64,000 nucleotides of DNA from JALZDI01 sp035557095 (lineage in GTDB: Bacteria; Actinomycetota; Actinomycetes; Propionibacteriales; Nocardioidaceae): positions 1-64,000 of the forward strand of contig DATMEB010000105.1 of the NCBI GenBank assembly GCA_035557095.1, in the 5' to 3' direction. A program made the position numbers and the translations under genes. Of this stretch, positions 18,806-28,170 are shown piece by piece; position 1 is the stretch's first letter; every line of letters starts with the position of its first letter. The notes under the pieces were generated by a model. It worked only from the letters and a program-made list of their open reading frames with translations, was not told where the DNA came from and did no database searches.

Positions 18806-18844
18806 CGGCGTCGCCGACCGGCAGCGGTGCTGAAGCCTGGCTCG

Positions 18845-20305
18845 TCACGCATCCAGCAGGTTGAGCACGACGCTCTTGGAGCGGGTGTAGCTCATCAGCT
18901 CCTCGAGCGAGCCCTCGATGCCGAGGCCACTGTGCTTGTAGCCGCCGAAGGGGGTCCCCAGCGGCTTGCGCCCGTCACCGTTCACCCAGACAGTCCCCGC
19001 CTCGAGGCGCTGGGCGGTGCGGTGCGCTCGACGTAGGTCGTTGGTCCAGACGTTCGCGGTGAGCCCGTACTCGACCGAGTTGGCGAGCTCGATCACCTCG
19101 TCCTCGTCCTCCCAGGTGAGTACGGCGAGCACCGGGCCGAAGATCTCCTCCCGGGCGATTCGCATGCCGGGTTCGACGCCGGCGAACACCGTCGGCCGGA
19201 GGTAGTACCCGCGGCTCAACCCCTCCGGCCGGCCGCCTCCCGCGATCAGCTCCGCCCCGTCACGACGACCCGAATCGACGTAGGCCAGGACCCGCTCGTA
19301 GTGGTCGGCGAAGGCCAGCGGGCCGAGATCGGACCTCTCGTCCCGAGGGTCCCCGACGCTCAGGCGCTCGACTCGGTCGGTCAGCGCCGACAAGAAGGCG
19401 TCCTCGCAGCTGCGGTGCACCAGGACCCGCGAGTTCGACTGGCACGACTGGCCCATCGAGCGAGCGAGGTTCATGCCGGCGATCGCACCGGCGGCGGCCT
19501 GGACGGGGTCGGCGTCGTCGTACACGATCATGGGGTTCTTGCCGCCGAGCTCTAGGGTGACGTGCTTGATGTGCTCGGCCGCCGCTCTCAGCACCGCACG
19601 TCCGCTGGACACGCTTCCGGTGAACGCGATCCTCGGCACGTGGGGGTGCTCGACGAGCGCCGCACCGGTCGCGGCCGGACCGGTGACGACATTGAGAACG
19701 CCGGGTGGCAGCAGGTCCTCGGTGATCGCCGCGAGCCGAAGGGCCGACAGCGACGTCTGCTCCGCCGGCTTGAGCACCACCGCGTTGCCAGCCATGAGCG
19801 GTGCGGCGCACTTGCCGGCGGCGAACTTGAACGGGTGGTTGAAGGGGACGATCCGGCCGACCACGCCGTACGGCTCACGGTGCGTCATCGCCATCTGCGC
19901 TCCGGCGCCGGGCAGCGTGTGGCCCTTGGCCTCGCCGCCGAGTCCCGCGAAGTACCTGAGCTCCTGCACGCTGCTGCGGATGTCGCGGCGGCTCCCGGCG
20001 ATCGGCAGGCCTGCATCGGCGGTGTCGAGCAGAGCGAGCTCCTCCGACGCCGCGTCGATCCGCCACGCGAGCTCTCGGAGCAGCTCGGCGCGCCGGGTCC
20101 ACGGCAGCGCAGCCCACTCCGGTGCGGCCGCCCGCGCGGCCCGAACCGCGCTGTCGACGTCGCCCGCGCCCGCGCTGGGGACGCCGCCGATCACCGCCTC
20201 GGTCGACGGGTCGATGCTGGCGATGGTCGCGCCGTCGCCGGAGTCGACCCACTCGCCACCGATGAACATCCGCTCGGAGCCCGCCACGGTCGCTGTCGCG
20301 CTCAT
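18845..20305 (-). CDS. NAD(P)-dependent aldehyde dehydrogenase
   Basis: A 486-residue aldehyde dehydrogenase. The catalytic Glu is in LELGGKNP near residue 255 and the catalytic Cys in GQSCQSNSRV near residue 289; the FTGSVSSG cofactor loop is near residue 233. It converges on the flavin monooxygenase gene and diverges from the hydroxyacid reductase gene; the palindrome at 20375-20387 lies between the two starts and could control both. A role oxidising an aromatic or short aldehyde in the aromatic pathway is likely but not proven. Confidence 0.9.
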   Translation of the reverse strand: MSATATVAGSERMFIGGEWVDSGDGATIASIDPSTEAVIGGVPSAGAGDVDSAVRAARAAAPEWAALPWTRRAELLRELAWRIDAASEELALLDTADAGLPIAGSRRDIRSSVQELRYFAGLGGEAKGHTLPGAGAQMAMTHREPYGVVGRIVPFNHPFKFAAGKCAAPLMAGNAVVLKPAEQTSLSALRLAAITEDLLPPGVLNVVTGPAATGAALVEHPHVPRIAFTGSVSSGRAVLRAAAEHIKHVTLELGGKNPMIVYDDADPVQAAAGAIAGMNLARSMGQSCQSNSRVLVHRSCEDAFLSALTDRVERLSVGDPRDERSDLGPLAFADHYERVLAYVDSGRRDGAELIAGGGRPEGLSRGYYLRPTVFAGVEPGMRIAREEIFGPVLAVLTWEDEDEVIELANSVEYGLTANVWTNDLRRAHRTAQRLEAGTVWVNGDGRKPLGTPFGGYKHSGLGIEGSLEELMSYTRSKSVVLNLLDA

Positions 20306-20374
20306 GCGGTGCTCCTCGAGGACGTGGCGATCGGCAGGATGCCGCCGGCTCGCGGAAGCCGGACGGACCCGACT

Positions 20375-20387
20375 ATGGTCCTACCAT
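20375..20387. promoter_or_regulatory. GntR/FadR-type operator between divergent genes
   Basis: ATGGTCCTACCAT, a perfect palindrome with a three-base centre, matches the regulon core TGGTnnnACCA (20376-20386). It lies between the aldehyde dehydrogenase (start 20305, minus) and the reductase (start 20449, plus), placed to repress both. Confidence 0.7.
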
Positions 20388-20448
20388 TGACCCCGTGCGG
20401 GCAACCCCGCCGGTCGATCGATGGAGCCATGCGCGGAAGGGGTACGAC

Positions 20449-21273
20449 ATGACCGCGGAGATCCGCAAGGTCACCACCCTCGGTCTGGTGGGCTGGGGAC
20501 GCATGGGCGGCGTGATGGGTCGCTTCGCACTCGAGAAGGGCTGGACCGTCACGGCCTTCGACCCCTCCGCCGAGGCATGCTCCGCCGCCGAGGCCGCCGG
20601 CGCCACGGTCGCCGCGAGTGTCGCCGAGGTCGCCGCGGCCAGCGACCTCGTCCTGCTGGTCGTGGTCGACGACGCGCAGGTGGTCGAGGCCGTCACGGGC
20701 CCCGGTGGCGCCCTCGAGGCGGCGAGGCCGGGCACGATTCTGGCGATCTGCCCCTCGGTGCGTCCCGACACCTGCGTGCAGATGGCCGCGGCCGCGCAGG
20801 AGCACGGAGTGCACGTCATCGACGTGGCCCTCGTCGGCGGCGAACGCGGCGCCGAGTCCGGCGCCCTCAAGCTCATGTGCGGCGGGCAGGCGGAGGCCGT
20901 CGACGCCTGCCTGGCACCGTTCTCGGCCTTCGCGATCGACGTATGCCACGTAGGCGACGTGGGCTCCGGCCAGGTTGCGAAGATCGCCAACAACCTGCTG
21001 CTGTGGAGCTGCGTCCGGGCGAACTACGAGGCGCTCACCCTGGCCAAGAGGCTGGGTGTGGAGCCGGGGAAGCTGCGCAGCTTCCTCAACGTCGGCAGTG
21101 GCGCCAACCGGCCCCTGGCCGAGTGGGGCGCGCAGCGGCTCCGCTGGCCGAAGAAGGACCTCGACGTCGCCTTGGCGCTCGCCGAAGAGGTGGGCGTCGA
21201 CGTACCCCTGATGCGGAGCCTCGCTCCACTCATGGCGGAGCTGACCGTCGAGGACCTCGCCCGTCTGCGCTGA
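20449..21273 (+). CDS. NAD(P)-dependent beta-hydroxyacid reductase (tartronate semialdehyde reductase-like)
   Basis: A 274-residue beta-hydroxyacid dehydrogenase family protein. The Rossmann GWGRMGG is at residues 15-21, the substrate loop DVALVGGERGAESG near residue 125, and the catalytic Lys in GQVAKIANN near residue 182. The ATG at 20449 was chosen because GGAAGGGG precedes it; an earlier in-frame GTG overlaps the operator region. It is shorter than the paralogue at 4193-5134. It probably reduces a semialdehyde or oxidises a hydroxyacid derived from pyruvate/oxaloacetate-type products. Confidence 0.82.
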   Translation: MTAEIRKVTTLGLVGWGRMGGVMGRFALEKGWTVTAFDPSAEACSAAEAAGATVAASVAEVAAASDLVLLVVVDDAQVVEAVTGPGGALEAARPGTILAICPSVRPDTCVQMAAAAQEHGVHVIDVALVGGERGAESGALKLMCGGQAEAVDACLAPFSAFAIDVCHVGDVGSGQVAKIANNLLLWSCVRANYEALTLAKRLGVEPGKLRSFLNVGSGANRPLAEWGAQRLRWPKKDLDVALALAEEVGVDVPLMRSLAPLMAELTVEDLARLR

Positions 21274-21321
21274 CTAACGACTGCGAGCACGCGCGTGCCA
21301 TGCGGGGACGGGGTATGCCGG

Positions 21322-22071
21322 TCAGCGCCGCGACTTCACCCGGGAGGCGGTGCGCTTGAGGTGTGCCGTCATGACCGTGCGGGCGGCCTCGACGTCGCGC
21401 TGGCGGATGGCCTCGACATAGTCACGGTGCTCGCGTACGCCACGGCGGCCCATCAGCGGTGCGGCGGTCTGCGCCTCCAGGAGCGACATCAGCAGGGGGC
21501 CGTGGAACGACTGCACGATCATCTCGATCGCCGGGTTGTGGGTGCACGCGGCGACCCGCACGTGGAACAGGGCGGAGTCGGACATCGTGTAGGTGTCGTC
21601 CTTCAGCGCCTTCTCCCCGGCACTGACCAGCTCGTCGAGCTCGGCGATGTCCTCATCGGTCGCTCGCTCGATCACCAACGGCAGGATGCCGAGCTCGAAG
21701 ATCATGCGAGCCTCGGTCGCATCGGCTGCAGTGATGGGGGAGAGGGAGATCAGGTCGGCCAGGCCGGCGCCGAGGCGGTCGCTCGTCGGCGAGGTGACGA
21801 ATGCGCCACCGCGCGCGCCCACCCGGATCTGCACGATCCCGCTCGCCTCGAGGACCCGCAGGGCCTCGCGAACCGTGACGCGGCTGACGCCGAAGCGTGC
21901 GCACAGGTCGCGCTCACTGGGCAGACGGTCGCCGGGCGTGAGCCGGCCGTTGCGGACGAGCAGACGGATCTGCTCGACGATCACCTGCGAGGCCCGGTCA
22001 ACCGACACCCGGCTGAACATGTCGTCTGCGGCAGGAAAGTCGCCGTCTCCCCGTCCAGGGCTGGTCACCAT
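21322..22071 (-). CDS. GntR family regulator, FadR/FCD subfamily (first paralogue)
   Basis: A 249-residue repressor. The winged helix-turn-helix (about residues 30-100) reads LCARFGVSRVTVREALRVLE, and the C-terminal FCD ligand domain has FHVRVAACTHN and EHRDY, whose His residues can bind a metal and an acid effector. Most of the DNA-binding region is identical to the protein at 48521-49267, and overall identity is about 60 % by eye. FadR-type proteins bind TGGTnnnACCA sites, which are abundant here. A weak site (22168-22178) lies about 100 bases upstream of its own start. Confidence 0.9.
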   Translation of the reverse strand: MVTSPGRGDGDFPAADDMFSRVSVDRASQVIVEQIRLLVRNGRLTPGDRLPSERDLCARFGVSRVTVREALRVLEASGIVQIRVGARGGAFVTSPTSDRLGAGLADLISLSPITAADATEARMIFELGILPLVIERATDEDIAELDELVSAGEKALKDDTYTMSDSALFHVRVAACTHNPAIEMIVQSFHGPLLMSLLEAQTAAPLMGRRGVREHRDYVEAIRQRDVEAARTVMTAHLKRTASRVKSRR

Positions 22072-22167
22072 GTCTGCACTCTCTCACGCCCGCACGTCCT
22101 GGGCCCGTACCTCGCCAAATGTCCGGGTCGCCGCACGCGGGCACCGATGCCTCTGGCCGTACGAGCC

Positions 22168-22178
22168 AGGTTAGTCCC
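22168..22178. promoter_or_regulatory. Weak regulon-type operator upstream of the gntR gene
   Basis: AGGTTAGTCCC matches the window consensus TGGTTAGACCA at 8 of 11 positions and lies about 100 bases upstream of the GntR gene starting at 22071 (minus). It could mediate autoregulation; low confidence. Confidence 0.3.
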
Positions 22179-22196
22179 CCGGCCGGCAACATGTGC

Positions 22197-22301
22197 CCTG
22201 CTGCGCGTCGCCCGGCGGGCACCCCGCGCCACTCGGGAGGCGCACCGCGTCGTCGCTCGACGATGCTGCGCATCGCCTCGCTCCTCCGTCTTGCGGTGCA
22301 C
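22197..22301 (+). repeat. Partial copy of the core of the 45847-46024 element
   Basis: These 105 bases align with 45872-45977 with one single-base gap and scattered substitutions; the best-conserved part is CTCCTCCGTCTTGCGGTGCAC at the right end and the CGACGATGCTGCGCATCG segment, which can fold as a GATGC/GCATC hairpin. The terminal inverted repeats seen at the other copy are absent, so this is a truncated or internally derived copy. Confidence 0.75.
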
Positions 22302-22544
22302 CCGTGACCGATGCGAGTGCGCGCGAGCGCAGCGAGTGGGCGAACTGCGAGGGAACCGGGGATGCCGCCGGACAACTCTCGCGACGAGCAACGCTGCCGG
22401 CCGGGGCACTGCAGCGCTTCGCCGGCCGGCCGGCGATCCGCGCAGCGGACGTCGTGAGACCGACAGCAGGCCCCGGTCGCCTCGCCGGCGTTTTCGTTTC
22501 TGGGGGTTTCCCGGGGTGCGGCGGTGTGATAGACATCATGCCAG

Positions 22545-22555
22545 TGGTTAGACCG
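22545..22555. promoter_or_regulatory. GntR/FadR-type operator upstream of ABC importer operon
   Basis: TGGTTAGACCG matches the window consensus at 10 of 11 positions. GACC recurs at 22551, 22561 and 22569 (GACCgtaaGACCtaaaGACC), giving direct half-sites about one turn apart. It lies about 250 bases before the first binding-protein gene. Confidence 0.6.
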
Positions 22556-22803
22556 TAAGACCTAAAGACCCTTCGGCCATGGAAGGGGCAGGCCGTTGCT
22601 CGAGGACTCTCGGTACGGGTGTCACGTGGCCGGCGAGCACGACTACGAGCCGGTCTGCTCGGGGACCTGGGAACGGCCGCGCCACGGACCGTCGCTCCTC
22701 CGCCGTGGAGTCACCGACCTGAGCAGTGCTCGGCGCCGCCCAGGCCGTACCGACCCTGGCCCACCCCACGCCTCACCGCGCTGACACGGACATCGGAGAA
22801 ATG

Positions 22804-23940
22804 ATGCGCTACCGACGGTCACTGCGCCCGCTCCCTGCAGTCGCCTGCCTACTGGCTCTCGCGCTCGCCGCGTGCGGGGAGTCTCCCACCGCCTCACAGG
22901 GCTTGCAAGAGCAGTCCTCGGAGGTGGCCGACAGCGCCGCGAAGGTGTACGAGCGCCTCAACGGGCTGACCGGTGACGAGCGCCGGCAGGAGCTCGTCCG
23001 GCTCGCGGAGAAGGAGGGCGCGCTGTCCATCTACACCTCCAACACCGACATCGACGCGCTGATCGAGGAGTTCGAGGACACCTACGACATCGACGTCAGC
23101 GTCTACCGGGGTGACTCCGAGTCGGTCCTGCAGCGCGTGCTCGAGGAGAGCCGCGCCAGCTACTACGGCAACGACGTGTTCGAGACGAACGCGCTCGAGC
23201 TCGACATCGCGAACAAGGAAGGCCTGCTCGCGCCCTACGAGTCCGAGCTGCGGCACAAGGTGCGCGCTGAAGCCGACGCGGAGAACTGGGTCGGCACCCG
23301 GCTCAACGTGTTCGTCGTGTCCTACAACACCGACAACGTCAGCGGCTCGGAGCTGCCCGAGTCGATCGAGGGATTCGCCGACCCGCAGTGGAAGGGCCGG
23401 ATCTCGATGGAGGTCGAGGACCTGGACTGGTTCGCCACCCTCCAGCAGCAGATGGTGCGCGAGGGGATGACCGAGCAGGAGGCGAACGACCTGTTCCGCC
23501 GGATCGCGGCCAACGCCAAGGTCGTGAAGGGCCACACCGTGCAGGCAGAGCTCCTCGCCGCCGGGCAGTTCGACGTCGCGCTCTCGACGTACAGCCACAG
23601 TGTCGAGGAGCTGGAGCAGGACGGTGCGCCGGTCACGTGGCGGACCGCGGGCGAGGAGCCGATCCAGCCCCTGGTGACCCGGCCGAACGGCATCGGCCTG
23701 ATGCGCACGGCGACCAACCCGGCCGCGGCCACGCTGTTCGCGGACTTCGAGCTGCAGCAGGGTCAGGAGGTCTTCGCCGAGGAGTACCGGATCGGTGCGA
23801 TCCCGACCGAGAGCGACCCGCTTGACGGCCTGGAGACGCTCCCGGTCCCGACGAAGGAGCTCCTGGCCGAGAACGAGCAGTGGAGCACGCTCTACGAGGA
23901 CGTGGTCCAGGGCGGCGAGGTGGTCGCGACCGAGGACTGA
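22804..23940 (+). CDS. ABC transporter substrate-binding lipoprotein (first of a tandem pair)
   Basis: A 378-residue extracellular binding protein. Residues 1-25 form a lipoprotein signal with the lipobox LAAC; the mature part has ALSIYTS near residue 75 and the family-1 pattern of iron(III)/carboxylate/phosphonate-type binding proteins. ATG codons at 22801 and 22804 are both in frame; 22804 is preferred because GGAG ends five bases before it. The next gene encodes a clear paralogue, and a single permease and ATPase follow. The ligand is not known; aromatic or organic acid is likely from context. Confidence 0.87.
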   Translation: MRYRRSLRPLPAVACLLALALAACGESPTASQGLQEQSSEVADSAAKVYERLNGLTGDERRQELVRLAEKEGALSIYTSNTDIDALIEEFEDTYDIDVSVYRGDSESVLQRVLEESRASYYGNDVFETNALELDIANKEGLLAPYESELRHKVRAEADAENWVGTRLNVFVVSYNTDNVSGSELPESIEGFADPQWKGRISMEVEDLDWFATLQQQMVREGMTEQEANDLFRRIAANAKVVKGHTVQAELLAAGQFDVALSTYSHSVEELEQDGAPVTWRTAGEEPIQPLVTRPNGIGLMRTATNPAAATLFADFELQQGQEVFAEEYRIGAIPTESDPLDGLETLPVPTKELLAENEQWSTLYEDVVQGGEVVATED

Positions 23941-23981
23941 CCCGTCCCTCCACCCCTGCCACTGAGGATCTAGGAGCAGTC

Positions 23982-25100
23982 ATGAGAATCCGACCCACGT
24001 ACGCGCGGCTCGCGGCTGTGGTGTTCGCCGCGGTCGTCGCCTGCAGCGCCTGCGGCACCTCGCCGACGAGCTCGAGTGAGGAAGAGTCACAGGGCCCGAC
24101 CAAGGCGGAGCAGGTCTACGCCGAGATCCAGGAGCTGCCGGCCTCCGAGCGGCACGCCGAGCTGGTCAAGCGCGCGAACGAGGAAGGTGCCCTCGCCGTC
24201 TACACGTCGATGACCAGCGAGGTCACCGACGAGGTCATCGGCGCGTTCGAGGACGCCTACGGCGACCTCGACGTGAGTGTGTACCGCGCCGACTCCGAGA
24301 CCGTGCTGCAGCGCGTGCTCCAGGAGCAGCAGGCGCAGTTCTACGGCAACGACGTCGTGGAGAGCAACGCCACCGAGATGATCGCGCTCGAGCAGGAGGG
24401 CCTGATGGCTCCCTACCGCGGCGCTCCTCGGGAGACGGTGAGCGACCTGGCGAAGTTCGACACCTGGACCGGCGTCCGCTTCAACCTGTTCTCGCCGAGC
24501 TGGAACACCAAGCTGGTCAAGCCGGGTGAGCAGCCGACGAGCTGGGAGGACCTCGCCGACCCGAAGTGGGACGGCAAGCTCTCCATGGAGATCGAGGACT
24601 ACGACTGGTACGGCACGCTGCACGACTACTTCGTCGAGCAGGGCATGACCGAGCAGGAGGCCGACCAGGTCTTCAGCGAGATGGCCGACGGCGCCAAGAT
24701 CGTCAAGGGCCACACGGTGCAGGGCGAGCTGCTCTCCGCGGGCCAGTTCCACGTCGTGGCCTCCAACTACAGCTACATCACCGACACCCTCGAGCGCAGT
24801 GGGGCGCCGGTGGGGTTCGAGCCGATGGTGGAGCCGGTGATCGCGCGTCCCAACGGTCTCGGCCTGATGAAGACCGCGGAGCACCCTGCGGCGGCGATGC
24901 TCTTCGCCGACTGGCTGCTGACCGACGGCCAGAAGGTGATGGCCGACCTCGGGCTGACGCCGGCCGTCGAGAGCATGGACCCCTTCCAGGGTCGCGAGGT
25001 GGTCCCGGTCGACACCGACAAGCTGCTCAAACAGGGCGACGAGTGGAGCAAGCAGTACGAGGAGGTCGTCCAGCAGGGCGACGAGGTCGAGTCGGACTGA
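23982..25100 (+). CDS. ABC transporter substrate-binding lipoprotein (second of a tandem pair)
   Basis: A 372-residue paralogue of the preceding gene: both have a lipobox (here CSAC), then a short helical linker, EGAL(S/A)(I/V)YTS, the SVLQRVL/TVLQRVL stretch, YGNDV, and VKGHTVQ(A/G)ELL(A/S)AGQF. The lipobox-bearing signal is at residues 1-24. TAGGAG precedes the ATG at 23982. Divergence between the two suggests two related ligands entering through one permease. It ends 69 bases before the permease gene. Confidence 0.87.
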   Translation: MRIRPTYARLAAVVFAAVVACSACGTSPTSSSEEESQGPTKAEQVYAEIQELPASERHAELVKRANEEGALAVYTSMTSEVTDEVIGAFEDAYGDLDVSVYRADSETVLQRVLQEQQAQFYGNDVVESNATEMIALEQEGLMAPYRGAPRETVSDLAKFDTWTGVRFNLFSPSWNTKLVKPGEQPTSWEDLADPKWDGKLSMEIEDYDWYGTLHDYFVEQGMTEQEADQVFSEMADGAKIVKGHTVQGELLSAGQFHVVASNYSYITDTLERSGAPVGFEPMVEPVIARPNGLGLMKTAEHPAAAMLFADWLLTDGQKVMADLGLTPAVESMDPFQGREVVPVDTDKLLKQGDEWSKQYEEVVQQGDEVESD

Positions 25101-25169
25101 TGCCGACCATGGACGATCGCCCGACTCTTCGGCATGCTCGCCTGATGCGAGCAGAGAGGCGCTGATCGC

Positions 25170-26897
25170 ATGGCAACGGCCAGCCCGACGTTTCCGTCGG
25201 CATGGTCGCGCAGGCTGGGTACCGGCCTGCGCGGCCTGCTGACGCCCAAGGCGCTGATCCTGCTCGTGGTCGTGGGCGTCATCGCCTACCTGGCGCTGGT
25301 TCCGCTGTACTACCTGCTGTGGGGCACGTTCTTCGGCGAGGACGGGTTCACGCTCGAGGGTTTCGCGCGTGCGTACGGCGACGGACGCATGGGTCAGCTG
25401 ATCTTCAACTCGTTGGCCTTCTCCATCGGGGCGGCAGTCATCTCCCTCGTGGTGGGCACCGGGCTGGCGTACCTCAACGTACGCACGGATGTGCCGTTCA
25501 AGGGGCTGTTCTTCGCTGCGTCCATGATCCCGCTGATCATCCCCGGCATCCTCTACACCGTCTCCTGGATTCTGCTGGCGAGTCCCGACATCGGGCTGAT
25601 CAACGCCGCCGTGGAGCCGATCGTCGGGGGCAGCCCGCTGAACGTGTTCTCCCTGTGGGGCATGGCCTGGGTCGAGGGGCTGCACCTCAGCCCGATCGTG
25701 TTCCTCCTCATGGTGGCGGCCTTCCGGTCGATGGACCCCGCGCTGGAGGAGTCCGCGCTGATGTCCGGGGCGAACAAGTGGACGGTCTTCCGCAAGGTGA
25801 CGGTGCCGCTGGCACGGCCGGCCATCGTGGCCTCGGTGCTGATCATGGTCGTGCGGAGCCTGGAGAGCTTCGAGGTGCCCGCCCTGCTCGGTCTGCAGAA
25901 CGGCATCTACGTGTTCACCAGCCGGATCTACTTCACGCTGCGGACCTACCCGCCGGACCTCAACGCCGCCGGTGCCCTCGCGACCGGCCTGCTGGTGCTC
26001 GCGGCGCTGGGTGTACTCCTGAGCAACCGCCTCGGCAAGGGGCGCAACTTCCAGACCGTCAGCGGCAAGGGCTTCCGGCCGCGGCGCATGGAGCTCGGGC
26101 GCCTTCGCGGGGTGATGGGCGCGGGCATCATCCTCTACTTCATCCTCACCGTCCTGGCGCCTCTGGCGGTGTTGATCTACACCTCGCTGCTGCCGTTCTA
26201 CCGGGCCCCGTCGATGAGTGTCTTCGGGGAGATGGGCCTGCAGAACTACCGCGAGCTGCTCGACATGGAGCAGGCCGGCACGGCGCTGAAGAACTCGCTG
26301 ATCCTGGGCGTGGGCTCGGCGACGCTGGTGATGCTGTTCATGGCCATCGCGGGGTGGCTCGTCGTCCGGTCGCGCGTACCCGGCCGCCAGATCGTCGACC
26401 AGCTGTCGTTCCTGCCGCTCGTCATCCCCGGGCTCGTCCTGGGCCTGTCGTTGGCGTTCGTCTACCTGCGCAGCCCCATACCGATCTACGGGACGCTGTT
26501 CATCCTGCTGATCGCCTACTGCACGAGGTACATGCCGTACGGGATGCGGTACGCCGTCACGTCGATGCACCAGATCTCGAGCGAGCTCGAGGAGTCGGCC
26601 CAGGCCTGCGGCGCCGGGTGGTGGCAGACGTTCCGGCGTGTGCTGCTGCCTCTGCTGTCACCGGGGCTCATCGCGGGGTGGGTCTACATCATGGTCGTGT
26701 CGTTCCGCGAGCTCTCCAGCTCGATCCTGCTCTACAGCCCCGGCAACGAGGTGCTGTCGATCCTGATCTTCGAGCAGTACGTGAACGGCCAGTTCACGGT
26801 GCTGTCCGCACTCGGCGTGGTCATGGTGCTGACGCTCGTCGTGCTGGTCAGCATCGCGTACAAGGTCGGGGCCAAGGTCGGCCTGAAGCAGGACTGA
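25170..26897 (+). CDS. ABC importer permease, double-length (two fused permease domains)
   Basis: A 575-residue membrane protein of the FbpB type with two fused permease halves and about 12 membrane segments. Each half carries the EAA loop that contacts the ATPase: EESALMSGANKWTVFRKVTV near residue 195 and EESAQACGAGWWQTFRRVLL near residue 475. The fused form removes the need for a second permease gene. The following gene supplies the ATPase. Import of the ligands bound by the two lipoproteins upstream is the likely job. Confidence 0.88.
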   Translation: MATASPTFPSAWSRRLGTGLRGLLTPKALILLVVVGVIAYLALVPLYYLLWGTFFGEDGFTLEGFARAYGDGRMGQLIFNSLAFSIGAAVISLVVGTGLAYLNVRTDVPFKGLFFAASMIPLIIPGILYTVSWILLASPDIGLINAAVEPIVGGSPLNVFSLWGMAWVEGLHLSPIVFLLMVAAFRSMDPALEESALMSGANKWTVFRKVTVPLARPAIVASVLIMVVRSLESFEVPALLGLQNGIYVFTSRIYFTLRTYPPDLNAAGALATGLLVLAALGVLLSNRLGKGRNFQTVSGKGFRPRRMELGRLRGVMGAGIILYFILTVLAPLAVLIYTSLLPFYRAPSMSVFGEMGLQNYRELLDMEQAGTALKNSLILGVGSATLVMLFMAIAGWLVVRSRVPGRQIVDQLSFLPLVIPGLVLGLSLAFVYLRSPIPIYGTLFILLIAYCTRYMPYGMRYAVTSMHQISSELEESAQACGAGWWQTFRRVLLPLLSPGLIAGWVYIMVVSFRELSSSILLYSPGNEVLSILIFEQYVNGQFTVLSALGVVMVLTLVVLVSIAYKVGAKVGLKQD

Positions 26898-26934
26898 GCG
26901 GCGGCCGGGCGACCGGCGCACAGGAAGGAAACCG

Positions 26935-28095
26935 ATGCTTCGAATCGAACAGCTGGTCAAGACCTTCGAGGGCGACCGGCGCCGCCGCTCGCTTCGGCGC
27001 AAGCAGTCCGAGGACGACCATGGCCCCACCCGCGTGCACGCCGTCGACGGCATCAGCTTCGACGTCGAGGACGGACAGCTCTTCACGCTGCTCGGGCCGT
27101 CGGGGTGCGGCAAGACCACGACACTGCGTTCGATCGCGGGTCTGGAGAAGCCGGACTCGGGCACGATCAAGCTCGACGAGCGTGTGCTGTTCGCCCGCAA
27201 GGACCGGCGAACAGTCAACGTGGCCGCGAACGAGCGCGGTCTCGGCATGGTCTTCCAGTCCTACGCGATCTGGCCGCACATGACCGTGTTCGACAACGCG
27301 GCGTTCCCGCTGCAGGTCATGAAGCGAGGCAGCCGGCCCAGCAAGCGCGACATCGCGGACAAGGTGATGCGCGTGCTCGAGGTCATGGAGCTGCACCAGC
27401 TCGCCGAGCGCCAGGCCACCAAGCTCTCCGGCGGTCAGCAGCAGCGGCTGGCGCTCGCACGCGCGATCGTGACCGAGCCCCCGCTGCTGCTGCTGGACGA
27501 GCCGCTGTCGAACCTGGACGCGAAGCTGCGCGAGTCCCTGCGGTTCGAGCTCAAGCGGCTGCAGCGGGAGCTGGGCATCACCAGCATCTACGTCACCCAC
27601 GACCAGATCGAGGCGCTTGCGCTGTCGTCGCGTGTGGCGGTCATGAGTGAGGGGCGGATCGAGCAGCTGGGTCGACCACGCGAGATCTACGAGAACCCGA
27701 GGTCACGTTTCGTCGCCGAGTTCATCGGCACCTCCAACTTCATCAACGGCGTCGTGGCCGACCGGCAGGGCGACTGCTTCACCGTGGAGACCAGTGAGGG
27801 GCGACTCCTGGTGAACGGAACGGTGGACGTCGCCATGGGAGCCGACGTGGTCGTCAGCATCCGCCCGGAGGCGGTCGAGCTGGCAACGCGCAGCTGGGAC
27901 GGGACGGTTCCCAACGAGTGGTCCGGAACCGTGACCAACCGCGCGTTCCTCGGCGACTCGGTCGACCACGTCATCGGCGTGGGCAAGTACCACATCCGCA
28001 ACCGGTCCAACCCGTCGATCTCCGTCGCACCCGGCACCGATGTCTACCTCTGCATGGACCCGGCGAAGCTCTCGCTCGTCCCGCTCGAGGGATGA
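26935..28095 (+). CDS. ABC importer ATP-binding protein (FbpC/PotA type)
   Basis: A 386-residue importer ATPase. Walker A GPSGCGKTTTLR is near residue 53, the signature LSGGQQQRLALARAI near residue 162, and Walker B LLLLDEPLSNLD follows; a C-terminal TOBE-type domain (about residues 290-386) is present. An unusual basic insert (RRRRSLRRKQ, about residues 18-27) interrupts the first strand pair. AGGAAGG precedes the ATG. It completes the import system of 22804-28095. Confidence 0.9.
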   Translation: MLRIEQLVKTFEGDRRRRSLRRKQSEDDHGPTRVHAVDGISFDVEDGQLFTLLGPSGCGKTTTLRSIAGLEKPDSGTIKLDERVLFARKDRRTVNVAANERGLGMVFQSYAIWPHMTVFDNAAFPLQVMKRGSRPSKRDIADKVMRVLEVMELHQLAERQATKLSGGQQQRLALARAIVTEPPLLLLDEPLSNLDAKLRESLRFELKRLQRELGITSIYVTHDQIEALALSSRVAVMSEGRIEQLGRPREIYENPRSRFVAEFIGTSNFINGVVADRQGDCFTVETSEGRLLVNGTVDVAMGADVVVSIRPEAVELATRSWDGTVPNEWSGTVTNRAFLGDSVDHVIGVGKYHIRNRSNPSISVAPGTDVYLCMDPAKLSLVPLEG

Positions 28096-28170
28096 CGGGT
28101 TCCGATCGGTCTGCCGGTCGGCTGAGGCGCCCGTGCGGCGTCCACGCGACCGCGCCTGAGGACGCCTGAC

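Larger units (their letters stand above)
22072..22803. other. Long intergenic region (about 730 bp) with a repeat copy and an operator
   Basis: No convincing gene was found in this gap; the short frames on both strands have no domain pattern and give Arg/Ala/Pro-rich translations typical of high-GC shadows. It holds a weak operator-like site (22168-22178), a partial copy of the 45847-46024 element core (22197-22301), and a strong operator (22545-22555). The Shine-Dalgarno of the binding-protein gene is at its right edge. Confidence 0.6.

Noticed and set aside
21998..22409. Short minus-strand frames in the intergenic gap
   Set aside because: Arg/Ala-rich, no start with a ribosome site, and they overlap the repeat core that gives similar frames at the other copy.
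24087..26570. Long minus-strand open frame of 827 codons across the ABC importer genes
   Set aside because: It is an antisense shadow of three clear genes; the translation is His/Arg/Gln/Asp-rich with no domain, as expected opposite GC3-rich coding DNA.
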